The notes below the pieces were generated by a model, which searched no databases, was not told the DNA's origin, and saw only the letters and a program-made list of their open reading frames with translations. The translations under genes and the position numbers were made by a program. From Vreelandella subterranea (GTDB lineage Bacteria; Pseudomonadota; Gammaproteobacteria; Pseudomonadales; Halomonadaceae), in contig NZ_FOGS01000008.1 of NCBI RefSeq assembly GCF_900111305.1, positions 62,001-126,000 on the forward strand: a stretch of DNA of 64,000 nucleotides. The letters are read 5' to 3'. This document shows, in pieces, positions 9,186-18,695 of this stretch; within the stretch, counting starts at the first letter, position 1; every line of letters begins with the position of its first letter.

Positions 9186-9300
9186 AAACCGGCGTGACTA
9201 ATCATCGCCTTGGAATTTATCCCGACGGGCCGCATATTGCAGCTTGGCAGCATTCATGTTGCTGTTTTGTCGGAGTTGAGCTTTATCTGGAGTCATCAAC

Positions 9301-9585
9301 ATGCCCATCTATGAATATGAGTGCAAGGCCTGCGGCCATCGCATGGATAAATTGCAAAAAATCAGCGCCGATCCGTTGACGGACTGCCCCGTCTGCGAAA
9401 GCGCTAGCCTGTCGCGGCTGGTATCCGCGGCCGGGTTCCGTCTGGCAGGCGGCGGCTGGTACGAGACTGATTTTAAAACCGGCAGCAAAAAGAATTTAGC
9501 TGCTGATGCCAAAAGCGCAACCCCGGAGACCGGCGGCCAGAATGGCACCGGTCCGGCGGCCAAGAAAAAAGACACGGCGGCCTAG
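9301..9585 (+). CDS. FmdB-family zinc ribbon protein
   Basis: A 94-residue protein beginning MPIYEYECKACGH, with a second CxxC (CPVCES) about 20 residues on: a four-cysteine zinc ribbon of the FmdB/CxxC_CxxC_SSSS family. The C-terminal half is lysine- and alanine-rich and disordered. Named after a putative regulator of methylotroph genes, the family has no proven general role. It sits 65 bp before aspS, a common arrangement in gammaproteobacteria, and probably shares its transcript. Confidence 0.9.
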   Translation: MPIYEYECKACGHRMDKLQKISADPLTDCPVCESASLSRLVSAAGFRLAGGGWYETDFKTGSKKNLAADAKSATPETGGQNGTGPAAKKKDTAA

Positions 9586-9650
9586 CCCACGTACCTGGGC
9601 CTCTCAAGGCCCACCATTATCTTTTGCCACGAAACACAACAGGATGAGAC

Positions 9651-11432
9651 ATGCGCAGTCATTATTGCGGCCAGCTAAATGAAACATTGGTAGACCAGAC
9701 GGTTACCGTATGCGGGTGGGTGCATCGTCGCCGTGACCACGGTGGGGTTATCTTCCTCGATATGCGCGATCGCGACGGCGTCGCTCAGTTCGTCGTGGAT
9801 CCAGATACCGCCGACGCGTTTGCCAATGCCGACCGTGCTCGCAATGAGTTCGTTCTGCGCATCACCGGGCGGGTTCGTCTGCGCCCCGAGGGTACGCAAA
9901 ATCCCAACATGCCCACCGGGATGATTGAAGTACTGGCAAAAGATGTCGAAGTGCTTAATACCGCGGTGACGCCGCCTTTCCAGCTCGACGAGCATGGCAA
10001 GGTCGGTGAAGAGGTGCGCCTCAAACACCGCTACATCGATTTACGCCGCCCCGATATGATCGACAAGCTGCGGCTGCGTTCGCGTATTTCACATACCGTT
10101 CGCGCGTTCCTCGAAAATCAGGGATTTCTGGATATCGAAACCCCGGTTTTGACCCGCGCGACACCCGAAGGCGCACGCGATTACCTGGTGCCGAGCCGTA
10201 CCCATGCGGGCAACTTCTTTGCGTTGCCGCAGTCGCCGCAGCTCTTCAAGCAGTTGTTGATGGTGGCGGGGTTTGATCGCTACTACCAGATTGCCAAGTG
10301 TTTCCGCGACGAAGATCTGCGTGCCGATCGCCAGCCCGAGTTCACGCAAATCGACATCGAGGCCTCGTTCGTTGAAGAAAACGACATCATGGACATTACC
10401 GAGTCCATGATTCGCCAGCTCTTCCAGGAAGTGCTGGACGTCGAGCTGGCCGCGTTTCCGCGCATGACGTGGCAGGAAGCCATGGACCGCTTTGGTTCAG
10501 ACAAGCCCGACTTGCGTATCCCCCTTGAGTTGACCAATGTCGATGACCTGATGCAGCAGGTCGACTTCAAGGTGTTTTCCGGACCGGCGAATGCGGCAGA
10601 CGGCCGCGTTGCCGCGTTGAAAGTCCCCGGTGGTGCATCACTGTCGCGCAAGGAAATCGACGAATACACAAAGTTTGTCGGCATCTATGGTGCCAAGGGG
10701 CTTGCGTGGATCAAGGTCAACGAACGCGCCAAGGGGCTTGATGGCCTGCAGTCACCGATCGTCAAGTTCATGGAAAACATGGTTGAGGAACTGCTCGACC
10801 GTGTTGACGCCCAAGACGGCGACATTATTTTCTTCGGTGCTGACAAGACGCGTATCGTCAACGAAGCGATCGGCGCATTGCGCGTTAAACTGGGGGCAGA
10901 CCTCGACCTCTACACCCAGGCCTGGGCGCCTCTCTGGGTCGTCGACTTCCCGATGTTCGAAGAAGACGATAACGGCCGTCTCAGCCCGCTGCATCATCCC
11001 TTTACTGCCCCGTCATGCTCACCTGAAGCACTCAAGGATGACCCGGCAAGCGCACTGTCGCGCGCCTATGACATGGTGCTGAATGGTACCGAGCTTGGCG
11101 GCGGTTCGATCCGTATTCATGATCAAACCATGCAGCGTACGGTGTTTGATATCCTGGGAATTGGCCAGGAAGAGGCCCAGGAGAAGTTTGGCTTCCTGCT
11201 GGATGCTCTTCAGTACGGTGCGCCGCCTCACGGTGGTTTGGCCTTCGGTCTGGACCGCCTGGTGATGCTGATGGCCGGTGCCAAGACCATCCGCGAAGTG
11301 ATCGCGTTCCCGAAAACCCAAAGCGCTGCCTGTTTGATGACCGACGCCCCGGGGGAAGTCAGCTCAGAGCAGCTTAAAGACCTTAATATCCGTTTGCGTC
11401 AGAAAGCCAAAGCGGATACCACGGCCGAATAA
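9651..11432 (+). CDS. aspS: Aspartyl-tRNA synthetase (probably non-discriminating, Asp/Asn)
   Basis: Class IIb synthetase of 593 residues of the bacterial type: N-terminal OB-fold anticodon-binding domain (1-~105), catalytic domain with motif 2 ([14 protein letters not shown]) and motif 3 ([12 protein letters not shown]), and the inserted GAD domain around 300-420. Residue His30 (RRRDHGG) and Gly81 (RPEGTQNPN) correspond to His31 and Gly83 of Pseudomonas aeruginosa AspRS, the pair that makes that enzyme charge both tRNA-Asp and tRNA-Asn; E. coli has Leu and Lys there. Hence I infer a non-discriminating enzyme working with GatCAB. Usually yebC follows; here ruvC comes directly. Confidence 0.97.
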   Translation: MRSHYCGQLNETLVDQTVTVCGWVHRRRDHGGVIFLDMRDRDGVAQFVVDPDTADAFANADRARNEFVLRITGRVRLRPEGTQNPNMPTGMIEVLAKDVEVLNTAVTPPFQLDEHGKVGEEVRLKHRYIDLRRPDMIDKLRLRSRISHTVRAFLENQGFLDIETPVLTRATPEGARDYLVPSRTHAGNFFALPQSPQLFKQLLMVAGFDRYYQIAKCFRDEDLRADRQPEFTQIDIEASFVEENDIMDITESMIRQLFQEVLDVELAAFPRMTWQEAMDRFGSDKPDLRIPLELTNVDDLMQQVDFKVFSGPANAADGRVAALKVPGGASLSRKEIDEYTKFVGIYGAKGLAWIKVNERAKGLDGLQSPIVKFMENMVEELLDRVDAQDGDIIFFGADKTRIVNEAIGALRVKLGADLDLYTQAWAPLWVVDFPMFEEDDNGRLSPLHHPFTAPSCSPEALKDDPASALSRAYDMVLNGTELGGGSIRIHDQTMQRTVFDILGIGQEEAQEKFGFLLDALQYGAPPHGGLAFGLDRLVMLMAGAKTIREVIAFPKTQSAACLMTDAPGEVSSEQLKDLNIRLRQKAKADTTAE

Positions 11433-11507
11433 GCGCTCTTTATATACCTCCTGACCACCGGCGCCTGGACGTCGGTGTTTTTGTTTGGACGACCTGAGTG
11501 CTGTTAT

Positions 11508-12062
11508 ATGCAGACACCTGCATTATCCAATCCGCTGCGCATCCTGGGCATTGACCCTGGTTCGCGCATTACCGGCTATGGGGTCATTGAGCTGGCAGGA
11601 CTTGTTCCCCGGTATGTCGCTAGCGGCTGCATTCGCACCGCGGAAGGGCCTTTAGAGCAGCGTTTGGCGCAAATCTATGCCGGACTTGGGGAAGTGGTTG
11701 GATTACACCGCCCGGACGCCGTGGCCATAGAGCGCGTCTTCATGGCCAAAAACCCTGATTCTGCGCTCAAGCTCGGCCAGGCAAGAGGCGTGGCGCTGGT
11801 CTGTATGGCCAACCATGGTCTGGTGGTCGACGAATATGCCGCGCGGCAGATCAAGCAGGCGGTCACCGGTCAGGGCGGCGCCGATAAATTGCAGGTGCAG
11901 CACATGGTAACGGCTATTCTGCATCTGGTGGCTTCACCACAGGCGGATGCCGCCGATGCCCTGGCCATTGCACTGACCCACGCCTACGCCAGCCAAGGGC
12001 CCAAGGCGCTGACCACGCAGGGGAGAGGGCGCCGCCGTTCGACCGGGCGGTGGCGACTCTGA
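11508..12062 (+). CDS. ruvC: Crossover junction endodeoxyribonuclease RuvC
   Basis: Holliday-junction resolvase; a dimer that nicks junctions bound by RuvAB. The 184-residue product has the acidic catalytic residues in [12 protein letters not shown] (Asp16), [10 protein letters not shown] (Glu) and [14 protein letters not shown] (Asp). The frame is open from a GTG at 11475, but homology begins only after the ATG at 11508, which is chosen. The last codons and stop fall inside the first copy of a 192-bp tandem duplication that also covers the ruvA start (12039-12422); RuvC itself is intact. Confidence 0.95.
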   Translation: MQTPALSNPLRILGIDPGSRITGYGVIELAGLVPRYVASGCIRTAEGPLEQRLAQIYAGLGEVVGLHRPDAVAIERVFMAKNPDSALKLGQARGVALVCMANHGLVVDEYAARQIKQAVTGQGGADKLQVQHMVTAILHLVASPQADAADALAIALTHAYASQGPKALTTQGRGRRRSTGRWRL

Positions 12063-12422
12063 TAATCAGCCCCCACCACTGGTCACTTGTACAGAGTGGC
12101 TTTATAGTGGCGACTGGTTTGGCTTAGCGCGAGCATAAATATGATTGGACGGCTTCAAGGCCAGTTGATAGAGAAACAGCCGCCATGGATCGTGGTGGAT
12201 GTACACGGCGTGGGATACGAGCTGGAAACATCGACCGGGCGGTGGCGACTCTGATAATCAGCCCCCACCACTGGTCACTTGTACAGAGTGGCTTTATAGT
12301 GGCGACTGGTTTGGCTTAGCGCGAGCATAAATATGATTGGACGGCTTCAAGGCCAGTTGATAGAGAAACAGCCGCCATGGATCGTGGTGGATGTACACGG
12401 CGTGGGATACGAGCTGGAAACA
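12039..12422 (+). repeat. Perfect 192-bp tandem duplication across the ruvC/ruvA junction
   Basis: Bases 12039-12230 and 12231-12422 are identical at every position. The 4-base sequence TCGA stands at the left end, at the junction and at the right end (12039, 12231, 12423), as expected for duplication by short-homology recombination or slippage. The unit holds the last 6 codons of ruvC, the ruvC-ruvA gap and the first 30 codons of ruvA. Complete identity means the event is very recent or is an assembly artefact. Confidence 0.97.
12141..12254 (+). pseudogene. Truncated ruvA copy fused to the RuvC tail (37 codons)
   Basis: In the upstream copy of the tandem duplication, the ruvA start codon and its leader are present, so translation can begin at the ATG at 12141. 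It reads the first 31 RuvA residues (MIGRLQGQL... to ETS) and then runs into the second copy of the ruvC end, adding TGRWRL before the stop at 12252-12254. The peptide has only the start of the RuvA OB fold and is unlikely to be functional, though it would be translated from the same leader as true ruvA. Confidence 0.85.
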
Positions 12423-12944
12423 TCGATGACAACACTGGTAGCGCTGCCGCCGGTTGGCGAAAGCGTTTTTATATATACGCATCTCACTATCCGGGACGAC
12501 GCCCATCTGCTTTATGGATTTGGTCGCGCGCATGAACGTGCCCTGTTTCGCGCCCTGATCAAAGTGAATGGCGTGGGGCCCAAACTGGCGTTGGCCATCT
12601 TATCCGGTATGGATGAAGACGCTTTTATGCGCTGCGTGCGCGATGATGACAGCAAGGCGCTCACCAAACTCCCAGGCGTGGGTAAAAAAACCGCCGAGCG
12701 ATTGATCATAGAAATGCGGGATCGCTTCCCTGAGTGGGAAAATGGCCGTGATACCACGCTTCCCCTAGAAGCCGCCAATGGACAGGCTGCCCAATCTCGC
12801 AACAGCTTGGCGGACGCCGAGGCGGCCCTCGTGAGTCTTGGCTACAAACCGACCGAGGCCACGAAAATGCTGGCCGACCTTGATAGTTCTCAGTCGACCG
12901 AGGCCCTCATCAAGGCGGCACTCACCCAGCGCATGAAGGGCTGA
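12333..12944 (+). CDS. ruvA: Holliday junction branch migration protein RuvA
   Basis: Junction-binding tetramer that positions RuvB hexamers for branch migration. The 203-residue product has the N-terminal OB fold (MIGRLQGQL..., 1-~64), tandem helix-hairpin-helix motifs (GVGPKLALAILSGM and LPGVGKKTAERLIIEM) and a C-terminal domain III (from ~150) that contacts RuvB. The start codon lies in the second copy of the 192-bp duplication; an identical ATG with the same leader lies 192 bases upstream and gives only a 37-residue dead-end product. The gene continues to ruvB after 32 bp. Confidence 0.95.
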   Translation: MIGRLQGQLIEKQPPWIVVDVHGVGYELETSMTTLVALPPVGESVFIYTHLTIRDDAHLLYGFGRAHERALFRALIKVNGVGPKLALAILSGMDEDAFMRCVRDDDSKALTKLPGVGKKTAERLIIEMRDRFPEWENGRDTTLPLEAANGQAAQSRNSLADAEAALVSLGYKPTEATKMLADLDSSQSTEALIKAALTQRMKG

Positions 12945-12976
12945 GCGCGTACAACCACGGACGTAAATGAACGCTT

Positions 12977-14014
12977 ATGCTAGAGCACGATCGACTGATT
13001 GCCGCTGAGCCAGAGCAAGGTGAAGGTCGCATCGACCATGCGATTCGCCCCAAACGGCTCCAGGATTATATTGGCCAACCCCGCGTTCGCGAGCAGTTGG
13101 AAATTTTTATTGGTGCCGCCCGGCTGCGTGAAGATAGCCTTGATCATACGTTGGTGTTTGGTCCGCCTGGCTTGGGCAAAACCACCTTGGCCAACATTAT
13201 CGCCACGGAAATGGGCGTAGGGCTCAAATCGACGTCGGGCCCGGTGCTCGAGCGTGCCGGTGACCTGGCGGCAATGCTCACCAACCTGGAGCCTGGGGAC
13301 GTTCTGTTCATCGATGAAATCCACCGCTTGTCGCCCGTCGTCGAGGAAGTCCTGTATCCGGCGATGGAGGATTTTCAGCTCGACATCATGATTGGCGAGG
13401 GGCCTGCCGCACGCTCGATCAAGCTGGATTTGCCCCGCTTTACGCTGGTGGGCGCCACGACTCGAGCGGGGTTGCTCACCTCGCCGTTACGCGATCGTTT
13501 TGGCATCGTCCAACGGCTCGAGTTTTATAACCTGACCGAGCTGACCGAGATAGTGACCCGTTCAGCCAAGCTGCTGGGCGTTGAAACCCACCATGAAGGG
13601 GCTGTTGAAATCGCCCGTCGCTCCAGAGGTACTCCGCGAATTGCCAACCGCTTGCTCCGCCGCGTGCGCGACTACGCCGAAATGAAGGGTGATGGCACCG
13701 TGGATGCCAACCTGGCAGACGCGGCGCTGAACATGCTTAATGTGGACCACCATGGACTGGACCATATGGATCGCAGACTGTTACTGGCCATGATCGATAA
13801 ATTCGACGGTGGGCCGGTAGGGGTCGATTCGCTGTCAGCGGCAATTGGTGAGGAGCGGGATACCATTGAGGACGTCATCGAGCCGTATTTGATCCAGCAG
13901 GGACTGATGATGCGCACCCCGCGCGGGCGCGTCGTCACGAGGCAGGCCTGGTTGCATTTTGAGCGCGTTCCCCATGAGGCGTCCATTGAAGCCCAGGGGG
14001 AGCAGCGCCCATGA
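12977..14014 (+). CDS. ruvB: Holliday junction branch migration ATPase RuvB
   Basis: Hexameric AAA+ motor that pumps DNA through RuvA-bound junctions. The 345-residue product shows Walker A (GPPGLGKTT), Walker B (LFIDEIHRL), sensor 1 (VGATTRAG), the arginine finger region (SPLRDRFG) and the C-terminal winged helix ([17 protein letters not shown]). Starts at the ATG 12977. Its stop overlaps the ybgC start (ATGA, 14011-14014), so translation is coupled to the Tol cluster. Confidence 0.97.
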   Translation: MLEHDRLIAAEPEQGEGRIDHAIRPKRLQDYIGQPRVREQLEIFIGAARLREDSLDHTLVFGPPGLGKTTLANIIATEMGVGLKSTSGPVLERAGDLAAMLTNLEPGDVLFIDEIHRLSPVVEEVLYPAMEDFQLDIMIGEGPAARSIKLDLPRFTLVGATTRAGLLTSPLRDRFGIVQRLEFYNLTELTEIVTRSAKLLGVETHHEGAVEIARRSRGTPRIANRLLRRVRDYAEMKGDGTVDANLADAALNMLNVDHHGLDHMDRRLLLAMIDKFDGGPVGVDSLSAAIGEERDTIEDVIEPYLIQQGLMMRTPRGRVVTRQAWLHFERVPHEASIEAQGEQRP

Positions 14015-14403
14015 GCTCGTCGCTGCGTTTCCCGGTTCGCGTTTACATGGAAGATACAGACGCGGGGGGTATTGTCTACTACGTTAACTACCTGAAGTTT
14101 ATGGAGCGTGCCCGCAGTGAATGGCTGAGATCCCTGGGGGTCGACCAGCAAACGTTGCTGGACGCAGGCACTCAGCTAGTGGTATATCGCTTGTCCTGTC
14201 ATTACACCAAGCCTGCACGGTTGGACGACGCACTCGAGGTAAGTGCCGAGGTTGTCAGCGTTGGCCGCTGCCGGATGACATTTGAGCAGCAGGTATGGCG
14301 GGGAAATGAACGTCTTTGCGCCGCCACGGTCAGTATAGCGTGCTTGAATGCGCAGGATCTGCGACCAATGGCATGGCCGTCTGCGCTCAAATCGCTTATG
14401 TAA
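14011..14403 (+). CDS. ybgC: Tol-Pal system-associated acyl-CoA thioesterase YbgC
   Basis: Hot-dog fold thioesterase of 130 residues with the 4-hydroxybenzoyl-CoA thioesterase signature ([25 protein letters not shown]), including the catalytic aspartate of the DxDxxG stretch. It hydrolyses short-chain or hydroxylated acyl-CoAs and is physically linked to phospholipid metabolism at the inner membrane; first gene of the conserved tol cluster. ATGA overlap with ruvB. Confidence 0.93.
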   Translation: MSSSLRFPVRVYMEDTDAGGIVYYVNYLKFMERARSEWLRSLGVDQQTLLDAGTQLVVYRLSCHYTKPARLDDALEVSAEVVSVGRCRMTFEQQVWRGNERLCAATVSIACLNAQDLRPMAWPSALKSLM

Positions 14404-14458
14404 CGAACGATGCGGGCAATACCAACACCACATTTACTGATGATTGATGAGGGCACTT

Positions 14459-15148
14459 GTGAACGATAATGCCATGTCTATTCCGCACCTGATTATGAGT
14501 GCCAGCACGGTGGTTCAGCTGGTCATGTTGCTGTTAACCGTAGGGTCCATTCTCTCTTGGGTGGTGATTTTTCAACGCAGCATTGCCCTGCGTCGTGCGC
14601 AGAAGGAATATGCCCAGTTTGAAGAAACGTTCTGGTCAGGCGTTGATTTGAATGAGCTTTACCGTGACATCCCGGCCGACGATCCACGCCACGGGGCTGA
14701 GCACATCTTTCAGGCAGGGTTTCGTGAGTTCAATCGCCTCATGCCCAAAACACGTAATACAACAACAGTTCTTGAAGGGGTTCAGCGCAGCATGCGCGTC
14801 GCCTGGTCACGTGAGGAAGACCGCCTGACTCAGCACCTTGTCTTTCTTGCCACGGTGGCTTCGGCAAGCCCTTACATAGGCCTGTTTGGCACCGTGTGGG
14901 GCATCATGGGTTCTTTCCAGTCGTTATCCATGACCCAGCAAGCCACGTTGGCAACAGTCGCTCCCTGGATTGCGGAAGCGTTGATCGCCACGGCGATGGG
15001 CCTTTTCGCGGCGATACCAGCGGTGATTTTCTATAACCGGCTTTCCAACAACGCCAGTCGTCTTTTGGGCAAGTACGAAGATTTTGCCGAAGAATTCCAT
15101 GCTATCTTGCACCGCAATCTGCAAGGGCGCGACAGCGCGTCAAGCTAA
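14459..15148 (+). CDS. tolQ: Tol-Pal system protein TolQ
   Basis: Inner-membrane proton-channel subunit (MotA/ExbB family) that with TolR energises TolA during outer-membrane constriction. 229 residues with three transmembrane segments: about 18-40, then two near residues 130-155 and 170-195 (ASPYIGLFGTVWGIMGSF; EALIATAMGLFAAIPAVIFYNR). Possible starts are TTG 14444, ATG 14447, GTG 14459 and ATG 14474; GAGGG at 14449-14453 is well placed only for the GTG at 14459. Confidence 0.94.
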   Translation: MNDNAMSIPHLIMSASTVVQLVMLLLTVGSILSWVVIFQRSIALRRAQKEYAQFEETFWSGVDLNELYRDIPADDPRHGAEHIFQAGFREFNRLMPKTRNTTTVLEGVQRSMRVAWSREEDRLTQHLVFLATVASASPYIGLFGTVWGIMGSFQSLSMTQQATLATVAPWIAEALIATAMGLFAAIPAVIFYNRLSNNASRLLGKYEDFAEEFHAILHRNLQGRDSASS

Positions 15149-15160
15149 GGGAGTTGCCCC

Positions 15161-15598
15161 ATGCAAGGACCGTTTAAACGTGGCGGACAGCGCAAGCCCA
15201 TGGGCGAAATCAACGTTGTCCCTTTTATCGATGTCATGCTGGTGTTGTTGGTCATTTTCATGATTACCGCTCCAATGTTGAATCAGGGTGTGGACGTTGA
15301 ACTGCCCCAGGTCAGCTCCGAGCCAATCGAAAGCCAGGAAAACAACGACCCAATCATTATTTCCATCGACCGTGAAGGACAGTATTACCTTAGCCTAGGA
15401 GAAGATTCGACCCAGGTCTCTGCTGAAGACATTACCCGCCGGGTTAGCGCTATTCTAGAGCAGCGGCCTGATGCGCCGGTGATGGTTCGTGGCGACCAGA
15501 ACGTGGCTTATGGCGAAGTGGTCGTGTTGATGAGCAACCTTCAGCGCTCAGGTGTAGCCAATGTGGGGCTCATTTCTGAGCCACCACAGAATGAGTAA
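15161..15598 (+). CDS. tolR: Tol-Pal system protein TolR
   Basis: ExbD/TolR-family subunit of the TolQR motor, 145 residues: short cytoplasmic N-terminus, one transmembrane helix with the proton-relay aspartate (VVPFIDVMLVLLVIFMITAP), and a periplasmic domain that binds peptidoglycan. 12 bp after tolQ, overlapping region with possible tolA start. Confidence 0.95.
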   Translation: MQGPFKRGGQRKPMGEINVVPFIDVMLVLLVIFMITAPMLNQGVDVELPQVSSEPIESQENNDPIIISIDREGQYYLSLGEDSTQVSAEDITRRVSAILEQRPDAPVMVRGDQNVAYGEVVVLMSNLQRSGVANVGLISEPPQNE

Positions 15599-15611
15599 GG
15601 ACACACAGGGC

Positions 15612-16775
15612 ATGGCTGTAAAAAAAACCCGTGATCCTCAAGACATTGGCTATCTTTGGCCGACGGTTTTTGCGATTGCCGTGCACTTGTTGATCGTGCT
15701 GTTCTCTTTGGTTGAATGGCCAGGTAGCGACGCCGAGCCAGATTCATCTTCTATCGTACAGGCAACGCTGGTCAGCACTGAGGCGTTCACCAACCGGGCC
15801 CAGCAGGCCAATGATCAGTCGGCTGCCATGCAAGCGGCCGAGGAAGATGAGGCGACAGTAGAGGAACCCGATACATCGGCAGCCGAGGAAGCTGCCGCTG
15901 AAGAGCAAGCCGCTGCCGAACAGGCTGCACGGGAAGCTGCTGCCGCCGAAGAGCAAGCTTTGGAGGCTGCCAGAGCAGAAGCGGAAGCGCAGGCACAGCG
16001 TCTTCAGGAAGCGGCCGAAGCCGAGGCCGAACGCCAGCGTGAAGCCGAGGAGCAGCGCCGCCAGGAAGAGGCCGAAGCCGAAGCCCAACGCCAGCGTGAA
16101 GCTGAAGAGCAGCGCCGCCAGGAAGAGGCCGAAGCCGAGGCCCAGCGTCAGCGAGAAGCCGAAGAGCAGCGCCGCCAGGAAGAGGCCGAAGCCGAAGCCC
16201 AACGCCAGCGTGAAGCTGAAGAGCAGCGCCGCCAGGAAGAGGCCGAAGCCGAGGCCCAGCGTCAGCGAGAAGCCGAAGAGCAGCGCCGCCAGGAAGAGGC
16301 CGAAGCCGAAGCCCAACGCCAGCGTGAAGCTGAAGAGCAACGCCGCCAGGAAGAGGCCGAAGCCGAGGCCCGGCGCCAGCGAGAAGCCGAAGAGCAGCGC
16401 CGCCAGGAAGAAGCCGAAGCCGCGATGCAGCGGCAGCTGGAAGGTCAAGCCCAGGCCGCCGCAGAGGCTCAGCAAGCCGCGCAGGCCGCCAATAGTTTCT
16501 TGACGATTGTTAAACGTGCCGTCGAGCAGGCATGGATTATTCCGTCCGATGCAAGCGACTCGATGAGTGCTACGCTTCAAGTCAGGTTAGGGCCGTCAGG
16601 CGAAGTGCTGACCACGTCGGTGGTATCGTCAAGCGGCGATGGCAACTTTGATCGATCGGCAATGCAGGCCATCGAACATGCTGCACCATTCGGTGAACTG
16701 CGCCAGCTGCCAGCTGAACAGCAGCGCAATTTACGTCAATTCAATCTGCGATTTACCCCGGGGGATGTTCGCTGA
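15612..16775 (+). CDS. tolA: Tol-Pal system protein TolA
   Basis: Links the TolQR motor to TolB-Pal across the periplasm. The 387-residue product has a single N-terminal transmembrane helix (about 16-36, [20 protein letters not shown]), a long charged alpha-helical domain II (about 55-290), and the globular C-terminal domain III (from ~295; TonB/TolA C-terminal fold with [13 protein letters not shown] and FGELRQLP). Domain II contains seven 19-residue repeats of the type [19 protein letters not shown]. In-frame starts at 15591 and 15612 are possible; the TAAGGA site favours 15612. Stop and tolB start share one base. Confidence 0.92.
   Translation: MAVKKTRDPQDIGYLWPTVFAIAVHLLIVLFSLVEWPGSDAEPDSSSIVQATLVSTEAFTNRAQQANDQSAAMQAAEEDEATVEEPDTSAAEEAAAEEQAAAEQAAREAAAAEEQALEAARAEAEAQAQRLQEAAEAEAERQREAEEQRRQEEAEAEAQRQREAEEQRRQEEAEAEAQRQREAEEQRRQEEAEAEAQRQREAEEQRRQEEAEAEAQRQREAEEQRRQEEAEAEAQRQREAEEQRRQEEAEAEARRQREAEEQRRQEEAEAAMQRQLEGQAQAAAEAQQAAQAANSFLTIVKRAVEQAWIIPSDASDSMSATLQVRLGPSGEVLTTSVVSSSGDGNFDRSAMQAIEHAAPFGELRQLPAEQQRNLRQFNLRFTPGDVR
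16023..16421 (+). repeat. 57-bp tandem repeats inside tolA with 114-bp higher-order period
   Basis: Seven 57-bp (19-codon) units in frame. Units alternate between two codon variants: type A (starting GAAGCCCAACGCC, at 16080, 16194, 16308) and type B (starting GAGGCCCAGCGTC, at 16137, 16251; diverged at 16365). The A+B pair 16080-16193 is identical to 16194-16307, so expansion proceeded by a 114-bp block. Confidence 0.95.
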
Positions 16776-18064
16776 TGCACACCATAAGCAAGGTATGGCT
16801 ATTCTGTCTGTTGCTGGCGATGAGCACAGTCGCCAGTGCCAATTTGACGATTGAAATTACTCGTGGCAGTGACCAGGCGCTACCCATAGGCGTGGTGCCG
16901 TTCGAGGGCTCGGCGGGTATGCCCGAAGACGTGGCCCAGATCATCCATGACAATCTTGATCGCAGTGGTTTTTTTGACCCCCTGGACCGCAGCTCGATGT
17001 TTGAGCAACCGAGCAAGGCCGACGATGTCCAATACAGCACCTGGCGCTCATTGGATGTTCGCTACCTGGTCGTTGGCAGAGCCGAACGGACAGACAGCGG
17101 CTATCGAATCCAATACGACCTGATGGACATCAGCGGGCAGCGGCGCATGATGAGCGAAACCGTCACGGCCAGTGAAAATGATCTGCGCGGCGCTGCTCAT
17201 TATATCAGCGACCAGATTTTTGAGGAGATTACCGATATTCGCGGGGCCTTCTCGACGCGAATTGCGTATGTCACCGCCCAAGGGGTTGGCGACAATACTG
17301 ACTATGGTCTGTACGTGGCCGATGCAGATGGGCGCAATAGCCAGCAGATTTTGACATCCAGCGAGCCTATTTTGTCGCCTGCCTGGTCACCGGACGGTGG
17401 CAAACTTGCCTATGTATCATTCGAGAATGGACGTCCGGAAATCTATATCCAGGAAGTGAATAGTGGCAATCGTGCGCGCATTACGTCGTTTGAGGGGATT
17501 AACGGTGCGCCTGTGTGGTCACCAGATGGCCGTCGATTGGCCATGTCCTTGTCAAAAGACGGTCAGCCCGATATCTATATCATGGAAATCGCCGACCGTT
17601 CGCTAACTCGCGTCACGGATAGCAGTAGTATCGATACCGAACCGGCGTGGTCGCCGGATGGTCGGCGCCTGGTATTTACGTCTGACCGTAGCGGTGGGCC
17701 GCAAATTTACCAGCATAGGCTCGGCAGCAGTGAAACAGAACGTATGACCTTCACGGGTAACTACAATGCCCGAGCGCGCTTCTCGCCGGATGGCGAAAAC
17801 CTGTTTTTGATCCACCGTTCTGACCGCGGTTTTCAAGTCGCACGTCAGGAAATCGACAGTGGTCGTCTGGTCACGTTGAGCGATTCCACCAGTGATGAAT
17901 CGCCTAGTGTTGCGCCGAACGGGACCATGGTAATCTTCGCTACCCAACAGGGTAATAATGGGGTGCTGAGTGCCGTTTCTGCCGATGGCCGTTCGTCATT
18001 CAGGTTACCCGCCGCCCAAGGTGATGTGCGTGACCCCGCATGGTCACCGTTTTTAAACGAATGA
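16775..18064 (+). CDS. tolB: Tol-Pal system translocation protein TolB
   Basis: Periplasmic protein that switches between Pal and TolA. 429 residues: Sec signal peptide (about 1-22, [17 protein letters not shown]), an N-terminal alpha/beta domain (to ~160), and a C-terminal six-bladed beta-propeller with repeated WSPDG motifs ([44 protein letters not shown]). The ATG shares its first base with the tolA stop (TGATG), indicating translational coupling. Confidence 0.96.
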   Translation: MHTISKVWLFCLLLAMSTVASANLTIEITRGSDQALPIGVVPFEGSAGMPEDVAQIIHDNLDRSGFFDPLDRSSMFEQPSKADDVQYSTWRSLDVRYLVVGRAERTDSGYRIQYDLMDISGQRRMMSETVTASENDLRGAAHYISDQIFEEITDIRGAFSTRIAYVTAQGVGDNTDYGLYVADADGRNSQQILTSSEPILSPAWSPDGGKLAYVSFENGRPEIYIQEVNSGNRARITSFEGINGAPVWSPDGRRLAMSLSKDGQPDIYIMEIADRSLTRVTDSSSIDTEPAWSPDGRRLVFTSDRSGGPQIYQHRLGSSETERMTFTGNYNARARFSPDGENLFLIHRSDRGFQVARQEIDSGRLVTLSDSTSDESPSVAPNGTMVIFATQQGNNGVLSAVSADGRSSFRLPAAQGDVRDPAWSPFLNE

Positions 18065-18098
18065 AGTCCATTCATGTTTTCAGGCAAGGAGTCTGATT

Positions 18099-18644
18099 AT
18101 GCAACTCAAACCGTTGGCTCGCTCATTGGCAGTCGCGCTTTCTATTGCCGTTATCGCCGGCTGTTCAAGCACCGGCGGCACTCAAGACGGTGATTCCTAT
18201 GGCAGCCAGGATGGCCGCGATGGAAGCGCCAGTAGCACCTCGGGCACCGGAACGAGCGGCCAGTACAGCAGCACCACGTCAGGCGCTGACCGTGGTCAAC
18301 AGGCCGACTCGCGCATTCCCGATGTCAAGACCATCTACTTCGATTACGATCGCGACACGATTAAAGGCGAATATGAATCTGTGGTGATGGCCCATGCGCG
18401 CTACCTGCGCTCAAATCCGAATGCCAACGTTGTGCTGCACGGGCATACCGATGAACGCGGTACCCGTGAATACAATATGGCCCTCGGTGAGCGACGCGCT
18501 AACGCCGTTGCACGCTTTTTGAACATTCAAGGCGTTTCATCATCGCAAATGAGTGTGGTGAGCTATGGAGAGGAACGCCCTGCTGAGCGTGGCAGCAGTG
18601 AAGCGGCGTATTCACAAAACCGTCGCGTTGTGTTCAATTATTGA
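18099..18644 (+). CDS. pal: Peptidoglycan-associated lipoprotein Pal
   Basis: Outer-membrane lipoprotein anchoring the membrane to peptidoglycan. 181 residues: signal peptide with lipobox VIAGC (Cys 22), a serine/glycine-rich linker (~25-65), and an OmpA-like domain (from ~72) with the DAP-binding pattern HGHTDERGTREYNMALGERRA. AAGGAG precedes the ATG. Confidence 0.96.
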   Translation: MQLKPLARSLAVALSIAVIAGCSSTGGTQDGDSYGSQDGRDGSASSTSGTGTSGQYSSTTSGADRGQQADSRIPDVKTIYFDYDRDTIKGEYESVVMAHARYLRSNPNANVVLHGHTDERGTREYNMALGERRANAVARFLNIQGVSSSQMSVVSYGEERPAERGSSEAAYSQNRRVVFNY

Positions 18645-18695
18645 TGACTCGCGTGGCAATTAACGCGCATTAGTACCTGTTATTTTGGAGTCATC

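Noticed and set aside
9194..9379. 61-codon frame overlapping the fmdB start
   Set aside because: No family features, different frame from the conserved FmdB protein, and no ribosome site.
16023..16421. Regular repeats that might be a CRISPR array
   Set aside because: Units are contiguous 57-bp coding repeats without spacers, in frame within tolA.
15744..16580. Leucine/phenylalanine/glycine-rich frame opposite tolA
   Set aside because: Simple complement of the repetitive [14 protein letters not shown] region; not a real membrane protein.
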